Of a DNA stretch of 64,000 bases, positions 1-8,877 are shown piece by piece. Numbering within the stretch: position 1 is the first letter of the stretch; each line of letters begins with the position of its first letter. The stretch is taken from contig NZ_BQHR01000024.1 in NCBI RefSeq assembly GCF_021601625.1, positions 1-64,000 of the forward strand. The letters are read 5' to 3'. The translations under genes were made by a program, and so were the position numbers. The notes beneath the pieces were generated by a model. It saw nothing but the letters and a program-made list of their open reading frames with translations, did not search any database and was not told where the DNA came from. Origin of the DNA: Pseudomonas paraglycinae. Lineage in GTDB: Bacteria > Pseudomonadota > Gammaproteobacteria > Pseudomonadales > Pseudomonadaceae.

Positions 1-1191
1 ACCGCCGCCGTAGTACGCACTGGTGACCCCTCCGCCACCACCACCACCGGCTGCCGCGTTGCTGGTCACCGTAACGTTGTTCAACGTGAGGATACCGGCG
101 TTGAAAATCCCCCCGCCCATGGCACCGGTTGCGCCGTAGCCGCCATTACCGCCGTTGCCCGAAACCAGGCCACGGGTAATGACCAGACCATCCAGGGTCA
201 CCGTGCTGCCGGAGGTGATTTCCACCACTCGGGTCCGGTATTGGCCATCGAGCGTGACGTCGGCAACCCCGTCATTGTTCAGGTCACCATCGACGGTGAT
301 GTTCTTGTTGATCAGCAATTCCGAGGTGAGCTGCACCGTCATCCCGGAGCTGAAGGTCACGATGTCGCCGTTCTGCGCCGACGCCAGCGCTGCGCGCAGC
401 GAGCCGACCCCGGTGTTGGCATTGTTGGTGGCGGTCCAGGTGGCCAGGCCCCACTGGTATTCGCTCATCGCCTGGGTCGACAGCACGTTGGCACTTTCGA
501 TGGTGCCGGTGGCGATCTCCAGATCCCAGTCGCCGCCCAAGCCCGTGCGGTTGCTGGAGGCGGCCACGTCGCGGCCGGTCAGCTGCGCCAGCGAGTCGAC
601 GAAGCTCAGGCCACGATCCCCTTCGGCGGTGTAGCAGCCGTAGATCAGGATGTCGCCGCCAGCGTTCATGTCCTTGCCGATTTCCGCCAGGATCGCGCTG
701 CGCTGGGCAACGTTGTCGGCCGACAGATAACTGTTGCCCAGCCACAGGTCACCGGCATTGCCGTGGGCAATGATCTGCACCGAGCTCACGCCCTGATGCT
801 GGTCGAGATAATCGGCGATCTGCTGCAAACCGTCCTTGCCGGCATCGAGCTTGACCACTTGCGTGCCGGGGGCCACGCCCTTGAGCAGGCTGTCGGCATC
901 CTTGACCCGGGAATCGACGAACACCACGCTCTGCCCCGGCACGGCTACCGGGCTGGCGGCGGGCGTGGCATCGGCCTGGCCATGGGTGTCCTTGCTGGCG
1001 CTCGGGTGGTCGGCGACCGGCGCTTTCGCGGCATCGGCGGTGGCATGGCTGTCAGCCTGGGCGGCAGTGTCGGCCACAGTGGCCGCGACGGCGCCGTCGA
1101 ACAGCATGCGCGGTTCCAGCGACATGATCATGGGCGCCGCCAGCGTCCGTTGGCCTTCGGTAACCCGCGACTTCTGCTTGCTCCACCACAT
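1..1191 (-). CDS. LEPR-motif / DUF4347 adhesin-like protein, N-terminal part
   Basis: The frame is open from an ATG at 1191 to the window edge (397 codons), so the protein is truncated here and probably much longer. Residues 25-34 read LEPRMLFDGA, the hallmark N-terminal motif of large surface proteins carrying DUF4347. An Ala/Asp/His-rich linker follows, then a DUF4347-like domain at about 86-245 with IIAHGNAGDLWLG and ILIYGCYTAEGDRG. From about 250 the sequence becomes beta-helix or adhesin-like, and it ends in Gly-rich repeats near the edge. There is no classical signal peptide, which fits non-Sec export. An in-frame GTG nine bases upstream is an alternative start; neither has a strong ribosome site. 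The sulfotransferase and glycosyltransferase upstream on the same strand, and the M50/HlyD operon at 12.7-17.4 kb, are candidate partners. That link is inference. Confidence 0.85.
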   Translation of the reverse strand, partial: MWWSKQKSRVTEGQRTLAAPMIMSLEPRMLFDGAVAATVADTAAQADSHATADAAKAPVADHPSASKDTHGQADATPAASPVAVPGQSVVFVDSRVKDADSLLKGVAPGTQVVKLDAGKDGLQQIADYLDQHQGVSSVQIIAHGNAGDLWLGNSYLSADNVAQRSAILAEIGKDMNAGGDILIYGCYTAEGDRGLSFVDSLAQLTGRDVAASSNRTGLGGDWDLEIATGTIESANVLSTQAMSEYQWGLATWTATNNANTGVGSLRAALASAQNGDIVTFSSGMTVQLTSELLINKNITVDGDLNNDGVADVTLDGQYRTRVVEITSGSTVTLDGLVITRGLVSGNGGNGGYGATGAMGGGIFNAGILTLNNVTVTSNAAAGGGGGGGVTSAYYGGG

Positions 1192-1233
1192 GTTGCTCAC
1201 CCGGACTCGAACACAGTTGTTGACGCATCAATG

Positions 1234-1262
1234 AAAACGCCGCGATCAACTGATCGCGGCGT
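1234..1262 (-). terminator. Rho-independent terminator of the sulfotransferase gene
   Basis: An 11-bp perfect stem (1237-1247 with 1252-1262, loop AACT) is followed on the minus strand by a TTTT run. The sulfotransferase stop codon lies inside the stem. It separates that gene from the LEPR adhesin downstream. Confidence 0.75.
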
Positions 1263-2091
1263 CGGACTTCATACGAATGACATTGGCAGCGCTGGCTGAG
1301 CCATCGAGCCAGAAGGACAGATCGGCGTATTGCTTGAACAGATCCGGCGGCAGGATCGTGCGCCGCGACTGCAGGGCGACCTTGGGTTTGACCTTGTGCA
1401 GGCCAGCCACACCGAGGGCCTGGTCGAACTCTGGCGCGTCATAGGCCAGGTGCTCGAAATCGTGCTCGAACCAGGGTTCGCCGATGAAGTCGTAGACCAG
1501 CCGCAGCACCCGCTCCGGGGCTTGGGTCAGCAGGTCGTAATCGACGATCAGCAGCGAATCGGCGTGCTCGCCGTAATAGGCTTCCTTGAGCGCCGCCCAG
1601 GCAAAACCCACCAGGCGATTGCGCTGGGCCAGGGTTTCGCAGCGGCTGTAGACCGTGTTGCGCTCGACCGCATCGCCGAACAGCTTGGTGTTTTCGAAAG
1701 GATTGGCGCGGTACAGCCGCTCCAGGCTGTCCATCACCCAGGCGACGTTGCGCACACAGGCGATGACCTTGGCTTGAGGGAACAGGTCGTTGATGGCCGG
1801 CAGTCGCGCAGACCACTGGCGGTTGGTGTCGAACACCACCGGTTTGTCGGCCTTGTCGGCGTAGTAGGAATCGAACAGACCGCGCAAAAGGCGGCGGCGC
1901 ATGTCGGTGTCGATCACCGCGCCGAATTCGCTGCCGGCACTGCATTGTTCAAGGACACCGGAGAACAGCGCGCCGACCGGACTGGTCATGCCGGCATGAA
2001 AACGCGGGTTCTGCAGGAGGATTGCAGAAAGGAGGGTAGAACCTGAGCGCGGCAAGCCGGAGATAAAGTGGAACTGCTGCAATCCCTTCAC
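1246..2091 (-). CDS. Sulfotransferase family protein
   Basis: About 281 residues. The N-terminus carries the PAPS 5'-phosphosulfate-binding loop SGLPRSGST (residues 11-19), the signature of the sulfotransferase superfamily, which moves sulfuryl groups from PAPS to an acceptor. Later segments such as VIACVRN and LLIVDYDLL also fit the family. I chose the GTG at 2091 because AAAGGA lies 12 bases upstream and translation then begins just before the PAPS loop; the frame stays open to a TTG at 2175, which has little ribosome-site support. It sits between a membrane glycosyltransferase and an LEPR adhesin on the same strand, so a role in modifying a surface glycan or the adhesin is possible but unproven. 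The acceptor cannot be read from the sequence. Confidence 0.85.
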   Translation of the reverse strand: MKGLQQFHFISGLPRSGSTLLSAILLQNPRFHAGMTSPVGALFSGVLEQCSAGSEFGAVIDTDMRRRLLRGLFDSYYADKADKPVVFDTNRQWSARLPAINDLFPQAKVIACVRNVAWVMDSLERLYRANPFENTKLFGDAVERNTVYSRCETLAQRNRLVGFAWAALKEAYYGEHADSLLIVDYDLLTQAPERVLRLVYDFIGEPWFEHDFEHLAYDAPEFDQALGVAGLHKVKPKVALQSRRTILPPDLFKQYADLSFWLDGSASAANVIRMKSDAAIS

Positions 2092-2228
2092 CGTATTTGT
2101 AAGTCCTTTTGTCTGATGAGCGTAATCCAACAATACCCATTCGACTAGTAGTGTTTTGATATCAGAAAAGAGCAAAACGGACTTAAAAACTTCGTATTTA
2201 TCGCGAATAAAATGGTGAAGCGTTTAAG

Positions 2229-3824
2229 TCAGTTCTCTCCCGATCCATCGGGCGTCTGCACCGAGAAAAGTCGCGCTTTCGCCCCGCCCGCGTGCACCTG
2301 ATCCCGCAGTTGCCAGGTCGCAGGCAAGGGCAGAAATGGATCGGATACTTCCATGTCCAGATCACCGATCAACCAGACCCGGGCACTGTCCTTCGGCAGG
2401 TCTCCCAACCGATCAAGGTAAACCTCATCGGACACCAGCGTGCCGAAACCGTAATGGTTCGGGCGAGTCGAGCGCCCTTCGGCAGTGGGCGGCGTAAACA
2501 GCCGGACTTGAGCCTCAGTGCGGTTGTAATAGACGTAACTGAGGTACCAGAGCATGTCGCTGGTGACGATCCGGTCGCCGCTGGCGAAGTGGCGGTTGAC
2601 GTAATCGACCATGACGTTGAACTGGTCGTTGCGGTCGACCGTGGCGTTGTTGTTCACCCCGATCATCTCGACCCCGACCAGCGACAGCAGCACCGCCATC
2701 GCCAGCACGCGCACGCTGCTGTAGAGCCGGTCGATGGCCAGCGCCGCCAGCATCGGCAGCCCCAGCGCGTAGGCAGTCAGGTAACGCTCGATGAACATCG
2801 GCGTAATGAAAGACACCGCGAACACCAGCAACAACGGCACGCCGGTGTAGACCGCCAGCAGCACGCTGCCATGGTTCACGCTGCGATCACGGGCAACGGC
2901 GACAGCCGCCAGCACCAGCAAAGCCAGGGGCACACCGCCGAACAGCAGCAACGGGAGATGTTCGCCCTCGTCCTGAATCAACCAGAGCCAGATCATCGAC
3001 GGCAGCGAAGACAGGGTCACCGGATCTTCCCAGCCCACATCGCCGCCGGCCTTGAGCGCGTCCATGTGTTGCAGCAGGTCGATCAGGTTCGGTAGCCACG
3101 GCAGGTAGAGCACGACGATGGCGAGATTGGCCAGCCACCAATCCTTGCGCTGGAGATGCTTCAGGCGATAACCCGGCAACAGGCGGATCAACCCCAGATA
3201 CAGCCAATGGCTCAGCGCCGCCAGCACGGCGAAATAGTGGGTGTACAACGCCGCCGTCATCAGCAGCGCATAGATCAGCAGATAGCGGTGACGATGCGGT
3301 CGCCTGATCCACTTGACCAGCACCAGCGTCGCACCGATCAGCAGCAAACCCAGCAACGCATACATACGCACTTCCTGGCTGTAGCGCACCGCCGTCGGCA
3401 GCAGCGCCAGCAACACCCCTGCGATGATCGCCGCGCGGCGAGTGGCCAGCCGGTCGACCAGGCTCACGCCGAGTCCGACCGTGGCGATGCCGGCCAGTGC
3501 GCTGAAGCTGCGAATGGCCAGGAGGCCGTCGCCGAACACGCCGATCCAGCCGTGCAGCAGCATGAAATACAGCGGCGGATGCACATCGAACGCGGCATGC
3601 GTCCAGATCCCGCCCGGCGAATAGCGCGCCAGCAGCAGGCTCGAACCTTCATCGCCCCAGATCGCGGCAGCCGTCAGGTCATAAAAACGCACCACGGTGG
3701 CCAGCAGCAGGATCGGTATCAACCAGTGCTCGCGCGCCCAGCGCAACAGGCGCCGGACACCGGCATTCGGTGCGGCGAACGGATCTTGAGTATCTCCCAG
3801 CGGTGTCTCGCGAAGGACCTCCAT
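2229..3824 (-). CDS. GT39-type membrane glycosyltransferase (ArnT/PMT-like)
   Basis: About 531 residues with some ten hydrophobic helices. WGDEGS near residue 56 is the acidic motif of the first periplasmic loop in the PMT/ArnT superfamily (GT39/GT83), and FDVHPPLYFMLLHGW follows at about 77, also typical. These enzymes transfer a sugar from a polyprenyl-phosphate donor to lipid A, protein or glycan on the periplasmic face. The ATG at 3824 follows GGGGAGG closely; a TTG one codon earlier is possible. The C-terminal 130 residues form the usual periplasmic domain. It is transcribed toward the sulfotransferase and LEPR adhesin and away from the tail-collar gene, leaving about 240 bp of shared promoter region (3825-4064). 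Substrate is unknown; glycosylation of the neighbouring adhesin is a hypothesis. Confidence 0.85.
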   Translation of the reverse strand: MEVLRETPLGDTQDPFAAPNAGVRRLLRWAREHWLIPILLLATVVRFYDLTAAAIWGDEGSSLLLARYSPGGIWTHAAFDVHPPLYFMLLHGWIGVFGDGLLAIRSFSALAGIATVGLGVSLVDRLATRRAAIIAGVLLALLPTAVRYSQEVRMYALLGLLLIGATLVLVKWIRRPHRHRYLLIYALLMTAALYTHYFAVLAALSHWLYLGLIRLLPGYRLKHLQRKDWWLANLAIVVLYLPWLPNLIDLLQHMDALKAGGDVGWEDPVTLSSLPSMIWLWLIQDEGEHLPLLLFGGVPLALLVLAAVAVARDRSVNHGSVLLAVYTGVPLLLVFAVSFITPMFIERYLTAYALGLPMLAALAIDRLYSSVRVLAMAVLLSLVGVEMIGVNNNATVDRNDQFNVMVDYVNRHFASGDRIVTSDMLWYLSYVYYNRTEAQVRLFTPPTAEGRSTRPNHYGFGTLVSDEVYLDRLGDLPKDSARVWLIGDLDMEVSDPFLPLPATWQLRDQVHAGGAKARLFSVQTPDGSGEN

Positions 3825-4064
3825 CAACCTCCCCTCAGCGTTTTTGCGAACACAATTGCGTCATCAACTGCCAACACTGTAGGCCAGCACCGAAGTCGAC
3901 GCGCGGCCACGACGACGTCCGGCAAGTCCGTCGATCCGGGTCTACGCTACGGCGTGGCGTGACCTGCCCGCGCAAAAGGAAGGAGTCAGCACAACGTTTC
4001 GACCGGCCCGACAACAAGGGCGACCGCGCGGCGCGCCGACCACACAACAGAAGGATGAGGAACC

Positions 4065-4652
4065 ATGGAAGTCTTTATGGGTACGATTCAACCGTTCGCC
4101 TTCAACTTCGCCCCGAGTGGCTGGGCCTTGTGCAACGGGCAAATCCTGGGCATCTCGCAATACCAGGCGCTGTTCGCCTTGCTGGGCACTTACTACGGCG
4201 GCAATGGCACGACCAACTTTCAACTGCCCAACCTGCAAGGTCGCGTGCCCGTCGCACAAGGCACCGGACTGGGCCTGACGCCGCGCGTCATCGGTGAGGT
4301 GTACGGCACAGAAAGCGTCACCGCCACCATCGCCAACATGCCCAATCACACCCACGCCATGACCGGCCTGACGGCCAACACCGCCCTTTCGCTGGCAGTA
4401 CCCGCCAGCAATCCGGCGACTGTGCCCACCGCCACCAATTCGTACATCGGCGCGTCCGGCGGCGGCCCTGGTTCGGCGAATATCTATTCCGACGCCCAAG
4501 GTGCCACACCGGTACCGCTCAAGGGTGTGACCACCACCGTTACCGGAGACATTTCCTCCACTGGCGGCAGTCAGCCAATGCAGGTCTTGAACCCGGCCCT
4601 GGTCCTTAACTTCAGCATTGCCCTGAACGGTCTGTTCCCGTCGCGCAACTGA
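4065..4652 (+). CDS. Phage tail collar domain protein (MdpB-like)
   Basis: 195 residues. The N-terminus (MGTIQPFAFNFAPSGWALCNG) and the segment FQLPNLQGRVPVAQGTG are characteristic of the tail collar domain found in phage short-fibre proteins and in the bacterial 'microcystin-dependent protein' MdpB family. No other phage gene surrounds it, so this looks like a domesticated standalone family member rather than a prophage remnant. The ATG has AGGATGAGGAACC in front. A strong terminator separates it from the DUF6916 gene, although the two commonly sit together. Cellular role is not established; surface exposure or carbohydrate binding is plausible from the fold. Confidence 0.85.
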   Translation: MEVFMGTIQPFAFNFAPSGWALCNGQILGISQYQALFALLGTYYGGNGTTNFQLPNLQGRVPVAQGTGLGLTPRVIGEVYGTESVTATIANMPNHTHAMTGLTANTALSLAVPASNPATVPTATNSYIGASGGGPGSANIYSDAQGATPVPLKGVTTTVTGDISSTGGSQPMQVLNPALVLNFSIALNGLFPSRN

Positions 4653-4658
4653 GTAAAC

Positions 4659-4693
4659 GCCGGGGGCTTGATGGCCCCCGGCCGTTCTTTTTT
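4659..4693 (+). terminator. Rho-independent terminator after the tail-collar gene
   Basis: GC-rich stem (GCCGGGGGC with GCCCCCGGC, loop TTGATG) at 4659-4682 followed by CGTTCTTTTTT. Placed 6 bases after the stop codon. The DUF6916 gene starts only 15 bases later, so partial read-through may be the normal way it is expressed. Confidence 0.85.
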
Positions 4694-4708
4694 CAATGGA
4701 GTCAAACC

Positions 4709-5020
4709 ATGCTGCAAGCGGTGCAGATCCAACATGTCCAGCCGTTGCTGGGGCAGCAACGCACGCTTTACCTGCCCGATGGCACGGCCTTGCCGATTCG
4801 GATCGAATACCTTGATGAGGTTCCCGCGGCGAAAACCCGCTACAGCGAACGCATGCCCTTCTGCTTGGAATTCAACAGCCTGGTGCCGACCGAGTTTGTC
4901 GACGGTTTATGCGCGCTGGACTTGCCGGAACTCGGTCGGGTAGAGGACATCTTCGTGTCGCGGGTGCCGGCGCTGGGACGGGATCCGCAGTTGGGGTATT
5001 TCTGCATTTCGTTCAACTGA
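4709..5020 (+). CDS. DUF6916 family small protein
   Basis: 103 residues, acidic, no signal peptide or membrane segment. The opening (MLQAVQIQHVQPLLGQQRTL) and the C-terminal stretch ending in LGYFCISFN match my recollection of the small DUF6916 family that accompanies tail-collar/MdpB proteins in Pseudomonas. TGGAG lies seven bases before the ATG. Function is unknown. It is separated from the preceding tail-collar gene only by the terminator, so the two may form a leaky operon. It is followed by a weak terminator and then the type VI island. Confidence 0.65.
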   Translation: MLQAVQIQHVQPLLGQQRTLYLPDGTALPIRIEYLDEVPAAKTRYSERMPFCLEFNSLVPTEFVDGLCALDLPELGRVEDIFVSRVPALGRDPQLGYFCISFN

Positions 5021-5066
5021 TTCGCCACTCTGAAAATCTTGTAGGGCGATTCCGTAGGATGCGGCT

Positions 5067-5090
5067 AAAGCCCTTGTAATCCGGGCTTTT
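5067..5090 (+). terminator. Putative terminator after the DUF6916 gene
   Basis: AAAGCCC / GGGCTTT stem (5067-5073 with 5083-5089), nine-base loop, running into TTTT. It marks the boundary between the tail-collar pair and the type VI island. Confidence 0.5.
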
Positions 5091-5180
5091 AAACCGAATG
5101 AATTGGGAAACGTCCGACATAAATTCGCGGTTCATCTTGTTAGCGTTGTTCCGAATCTGTCACAGGACAAGGAACAACGG

Positions 5181-7250
5181 ATGTTCAATGCCAATGCTCG
5201 TTTGCGCCTCATCACCGACGCCTTTAAACACGACCTGCAGGTGCTGTCCTTCACCGGCACCGAATCCATCAGCCAGCCTTACTCCTTCGACGTCAAACTG
5301 GTCAGCCCGAGACCGGACATCGATCTTCCCGGCCTCATGCACCGGCAGGCTTTTCTGGCCTTCGATGACCACGGCCATGGCGTTCATGGACAGATCCAGC
5401 ACATCGGAAGGGACGATATCGGGTACCGGCTGACGCAATACCACCTGACCCTCGCGCCATGTCTGACGAATCTGGGCCATCGTTTCAATCAGCGGGTTTT
5501 TCAGCACCTGAGCGTTGCGCAAATCATCGGGCAGATTCTTCAGGAACATGGCATTCACGCGGATGGCTACCTGTTCCAGATCGGCCAGGCCCTGCCGGAT
5601 CGTGAATATTGCGTGCAGTACAACGAATCCGACCTGCACTTCATCCAGCGCCTGTGCCAGGAAGACGGCCTGCACTACCACTTCCGCCACAGCCTCGACA
5701 GGCACCTGCTGGTGTTCGGCGACGACCAGACCGTGTTTCCCAGGCTCGCCCGACCGACCCCGTTCAAACCGCGCAACGCGATGGTGGCCGACCGGCCGGT
5801 GATCCACCGTTTAGACTGCGGGCTCAATACCCGCACCAGTCGCGCCAGTCGGCGCGCCTACGATTTCGAAAGGGCGCGCATCGTGCTGGAGTCCGACGCG
5901 CGGATACCGAACGAGAACTGTCAGCCTGATCTGGAGGATTACGCCTATCCGGGGCGAGTCCTCGACCGGGAGCACGGCAAACTGCTCGCCCGACGAATCC
6001 TGGAACGTCATCGCAGCGATGAGCGCGTGGCTCAGGGTGACAGCGACGAACCGGCGCTGGTGTCGGGGCATTTCCTGTCGTTGTCAGAACACCCCGACCC
6101 CGCATTGAACGACCTTTGGCTGCTCACCGAAATCGAACACGAAGGCCAACAGCCTCAGGTGCTCGAAGAAAGCGGCAGCGACATCGCCGTGAGCGATAAA
6201 AGCGACTTCGTCCAGGGCTACCGCAACCATTTCGAAGCCACACCGTGGGATGCGATCTATCGCCCGCCGTTGCGCTACGACAAACCTTCCATCGGCTGTA
6301 CCCAGACCGCCGTGGTCACCGGGCCGGAAGGCGAAGACATCCATTGCGACAGTTACGGCCGGGTCAAGGTGCAGTTTTTCTGGGACCGCGAAGGCCGGCA
6401 CGACGACAAGAGCAGTTGCTGGTTGCGGACCACCACGAACTGGGCCGGCAACGCCCATGGCAGCGTGATCATTCCGCGCGTGGGCATGGAGGTGCTGGTG
6501 ACGTTTCTCAACGGTGATCCCGACCATCCGGTGATCAGCGGTTGCCTGGCCAACAGCGCCAACCCGGTGCCCTATGAATTGCCGGCGCACAAGACCCGCA
6601 GCGTGTTCCGGTCCCGCAGCACGCCCGACAGCAATGGTTTCAATGAGCTGATGATCGAAGACCGCGCCGGTCAGGAACTGATCTATCTGCGCGCCCAGCG
6701 CGATCTGCAGCAGAAGATCGAGCACGACAGTCACCTGGATATCGGCAACCAGCGCCGGGAAACCATCAAGGGCAACAGCGTCAGCGTGCTCCACGCAGAA
6801 GAGCAACGCACCATTACCGGTGATCGCAAGACCCATCTCAAGGCCAGCGACTACCTGCACGTCAGCCAGAACAGCCACACCCGGATCGGTCAGTCGCTGA
6901 CGGTCGAAGCTGCCGGGCAGGTGTGTTTGAGCGCTGGCGAGCATCTGGTACTGGAGGCCGGAAAAAGCATCAGCCTGAAGGTCGGTGGCGAGCATTTTGT
7001 GCTTGATCACGGTGGTCTTTTCGGTAGCAGCGACCTGCTGATCGGCGGCGCACCGGCGGCCTTTCTACGCGCGCCGATTCTGCTGCCCGACAGCGTTGAA
7101 GACCTGGCGCCATCGACGCCTCTGCCGCCACTAGTAGCTCCCTCGCAAACCGCCTTGATGGCTGACAGCAAAACGCTGGGTGCAGATTTCTGCCCGATCT
7201 GCGAGGCCTGTCGAGGAGGAGCGTGCCTGATCGAGGGAGCCGCCGCATGA
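5181..7250 (+). CDS. vgrG: Type VI secretion tip protein VgrG
   Basis: 689 residues from the ATG at 5181, preceded by AAGGAACAACGG; the frame is open 26 codons further but without a ribosome site. The protein has the phage gp27/gp5-like VgrG core. The N-terminal barrel begins RLITDAFKHDLQVLSFTGTE, the gp5 OB-fold region contains GRVKVQFFWDREG and SSCWLR, and the needle helix region includes VIIPRVGMEVLVTFLNGDPDHPV. The C-terminal spike repeats end in a short tail with a Cys cluster (CPICEACRGGAC). VgrG trimers form the puncturing tip of the type VI apparatus and carry effectors. It overlaps the DUF4123 adaptor by four bases (ATGA), so the two are translationally coupled. No structural T6SS genes are in the window, so this is an orphan vgrG-effector island relying on an apparatus elsewhere. 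Confidence 0.95.
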   Translation: MFNANARLRLITDAFKHDLQVLSFTGTESISQPYSFDVKLVSPRPDIDLPGLMHRQAFLAFDDHGHGVHGQIQHIGRDDIGYRLTQYHLTLAPCLTNLGHRFNQRVFQHLSVAQIIGQILQEHGIHADGYLFQIGQALPDREYCVQYNESDLHFIQRLCQEDGLHYHFRHSLDRHLLVFGDDQTVFPRLARPTPFKPRNAMVADRPVIHRLDCGLNTRTSRASRRAYDFERARIVLESDARIPNENCQPDLEDYAYPGRVLDREHGKLLARRILERHRSDERVAQGDSDEPALVSGHFLSLSEHPDPALNDLWLLTEIEHEGQQPQVLEESGSDIAVSDKSDFVQGYRNHFEATPWDAIYRPPLRYDKPSIGCTQTAVVTGPEGEDIHCDSYGRVKVQFFWDREGRHDDKSSCWLRTTTNWAGNAHGSVIIPRVGMEVLVTFLNGDPDHPVISGCLANSANPVPYELPAHKTRSVFRSRSTPDSNGFNELMIEDRAGQELIYLRAQRDLQQKIEHDSHLDIGNQRRETIKGNSVSVLHAEEQRTITGDRKTHLKASDYLHVSQNSHTRIGQSLTVEAAGQVCLSAGEHLVLEAGKSISLKVGGEHFVLDHGGLFGSSDLLIGGAPAAFLRAPILLPDSVEDLAPSTPLPPLVAPSQTALMADSKTLGADFCPICEACRGGACLIEGAAA

Positions 7251-8095
7251 GCCAATCCTTTGTGCCGCACTGGCTGATCGAGCAACACCGGGCGGATCGC
7301 CTCCTGTGCCTGGTACTCGACTCGCAGAACGAACGCGACATGCGCCAGCGCTGGCTGAAGAGCAGCCGTTACGAGCAGTACGCCAGCGTCTACGGTGAAA
7401 CCGTGGTCGCCGAACTGGCGGACACCGGCCCGTTCCTGTTCACCTTCGACCAGCCCGACGACCGTCGCCTCGACGCCCTGCTCGACAGGCCCGACAGCCA
7501 TTGGGGCTGGCTCGCCAGCCTGGGTCAGGGCGAACTGAAGGCATGGGTCAGGCACTGGCAGGAGCGGCTGCTCGTCGGCACCCGTCCGCATCAGGCGCTG
7601 TACCGCTTCCACGACAACCGGGTGCTGGCCCGGGCGCTGGAACATCTGCCGGTCGAGGCGCTACCGGCGTATCTCGGGCCGGCGATCAGCGTGTGTTACT
7701 GGCAGGGCTCGCATTGGCAAAGCACCGACAACCCAGCGCCCGGCACCAATCCGCTGCCGGACTCGCCGCCATGGCTGCACCTGCCGATGCCCGATCAGCC
7801 CGCCATGGAGATTCGTCTGGCCAATGCCCACCGTTTTCTGCTGGCCGAGCATGTGGAGGCCTACGCCGGGCTGGCGGGCTCGCAGGACCCGCACATCTGG
7901 CTACGCGAGCGACTGGCACAGGCCGAAGCCTGGGGCTGGCTGGCGCCGGAGCGGCTGGAATTTCTGCTGATCCAGAGCCTGCAAACCCCGACCCTCGCGC
8001 CTCATTGGCAACCCCGACCGGACGAAACGCCGGATGAGCACTTTGATCGGGTTTACCTGCTTTCGAAGAGCTGGAGCGGGGAGATGCCTTCATGA
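7247..8095 (+). CDS. DUF4123 type VI effector adaptor/chaperone
   Basis: 282 residues. The N-terminal half resembles DUF4123 (Tap/TEC) adaptors: LLCLVLDSQNERDMRQRW, then YASVYGETVVAELADTGPFLF and WGWLASLGQ. These proteins hold a specific effector and load it on the cognate VgrG without being secreted. The ATG at 7247 overlaps the vgrG stop; an upstream GTG at 7223 sits just after GAGGAGGAGC and would add eight residues. The gene overlaps the first lipoprotein gene by four bases. Its position between vgrG and the lipase makes the lipase at 10,555 its likely client. Confidence 0.88.
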   Translation: MSQSFVPHWLIEQHRADRLLCLVLDSQNERDMRQRWLKSSRYEQYASVYGETVVAELADTGPFLFTFDQPDDRRLDALLDRPDSHWGWLASLGQGELKAWVRHWQERLLVGTRPHQALYRFHDNRVLARALEHLPVEALPAYLGPAISVCYWQGSHWQSTDNPAPGTNPLPDSPPWLHLPMPDQPAMEIRLANAHRFLLAEHVEAYAGLAGSQDPHIWLRERLAQAEAWGWLAPERLEFLLIQSLQTPTLAPHWQPRPDETPDEHFDRVYLLSKSWSGEMPS

Positions 8096-8865
8096 AGATT
8101 CAGCTCAGGACCATCGCCCTTATCGGCGTTTTCGCGGCACTGGGGGGCTGCCAAGGCAAACAGCCGAATACCTTCAAATTCACAGCCGATCTACCACCGG
8201 GGTTTGCCTACGTCGCAGTGGTTCATTACGTACCCGAGAAAGGCCAGACCTGCACCCTCGACAGGCGCGACAACCTTGCGCCGGTGTTCAACAGCAAGTG
8301 GCGCACGGACTACAAGCCTGATGCCGAGATCACGATTCGCAAGATTGTTAAGGGGTGTCCGTTGGTCGTGAGGCGAATCGAGCTGGAGATCAACTCGAGC
8401 TATGGCAAAACACGGGGCGACTTCAGTGGTGACGAAGCCATGGTTTTCATCCGCGATGATCTGGAGGAGCAGTTCAAAGGCGTATTCAACGAGGCCGGTG
8501 AAAGCACCTTCCAAGGTCAGTGCGAGTGGTGGTTTCGCACCTCGGGCAAACCGCGAATTCTAAGAAAAATCCTGGATTGCAGAACGGTCGATGCCCAAGG
8601 AGCACGCGCCTACGGGAAGACCTTCGGGGCTTTTAACCCTGATCAACTGCCGGGCAAAACGGTGAGGATGAAGATCAAGCTGGCGAGGGAAGAACAGCCC
8701 TACTTCAGAGACACATGGGTCAAGTTTCCAAATGGCTGGAAACGGTGCATGGGCGAAAGGTTTGAAGACCAAGATGCCTTCTGCCGCGGTAATTACACCG
8801 ATTTCAGCACTTTCACCATGCCGGATGGCCAAGTCTGCACCATTTATCCGGGTTGCACGGAATAA
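8092..8865 (+). CDS. Candidate T6SS immunity lipoprotein, copy 1
   Basis: 257 residues with a lipoprotein signal peptide: a short charged start, a hydrophobic stretch and the lipobox ALGGC (Cys20). The mature part carries eight further cysteines, the last two in VCTIYPGC, conserved in all three copies and consistent with disulfides in an oxidising periplasm. It is not a family I can name. Position between the DUF4123 adaptor and a lipase effector, plus periplasmic lipoprotein topology, fits immunity proteins of phospholipase (Tle) effectors, which neutralise the enzyme in the periplasm. The start overlaps the adaptor stop. The next gene is only 12 bases away, with the ribosome site AAGGAG overlapping this stop codon. 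Function is inference from context. Confidence 0.75.
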   Translation: MKIQLRTIALIGVFAALGGCQGKQPNTFKFTADLPPGFAYVAVVHYVPEKGQTCTLDRRDNLAPVFNSKWRTDYKPDAEITIRKIVKGCPLVVRRIELEINSSYGKTRGDFSGDEAMVFIRDDLEEQFKGVFNEAGESTFQGQCEWWFRTSGKPRILRKILDCRTVDAQGARAYGKTFGAFNPDQLPGKTVRMKIKLAREEQPYFRDTWVKFPNGWKRCMGERFEDQDAFCRGNYTDFSTFTMPDGQVCTIYPGCTE

Positions 8866-8877
8866 GGAGATTTCGCC

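Noticed and set aside
241-1299. 352-codon plus-strand frame at the left edge
   Set aside because: The minus strand carries the LEPRMLFDGA/DUF4347 protein open to the edge; the plus frame has no domain.
4065-5020. Tail-collar gene as evidence of a prophage
   Set aside because: No other phage genes, integrase or attachment sites nearby; fits the standalone MdpB-like family.
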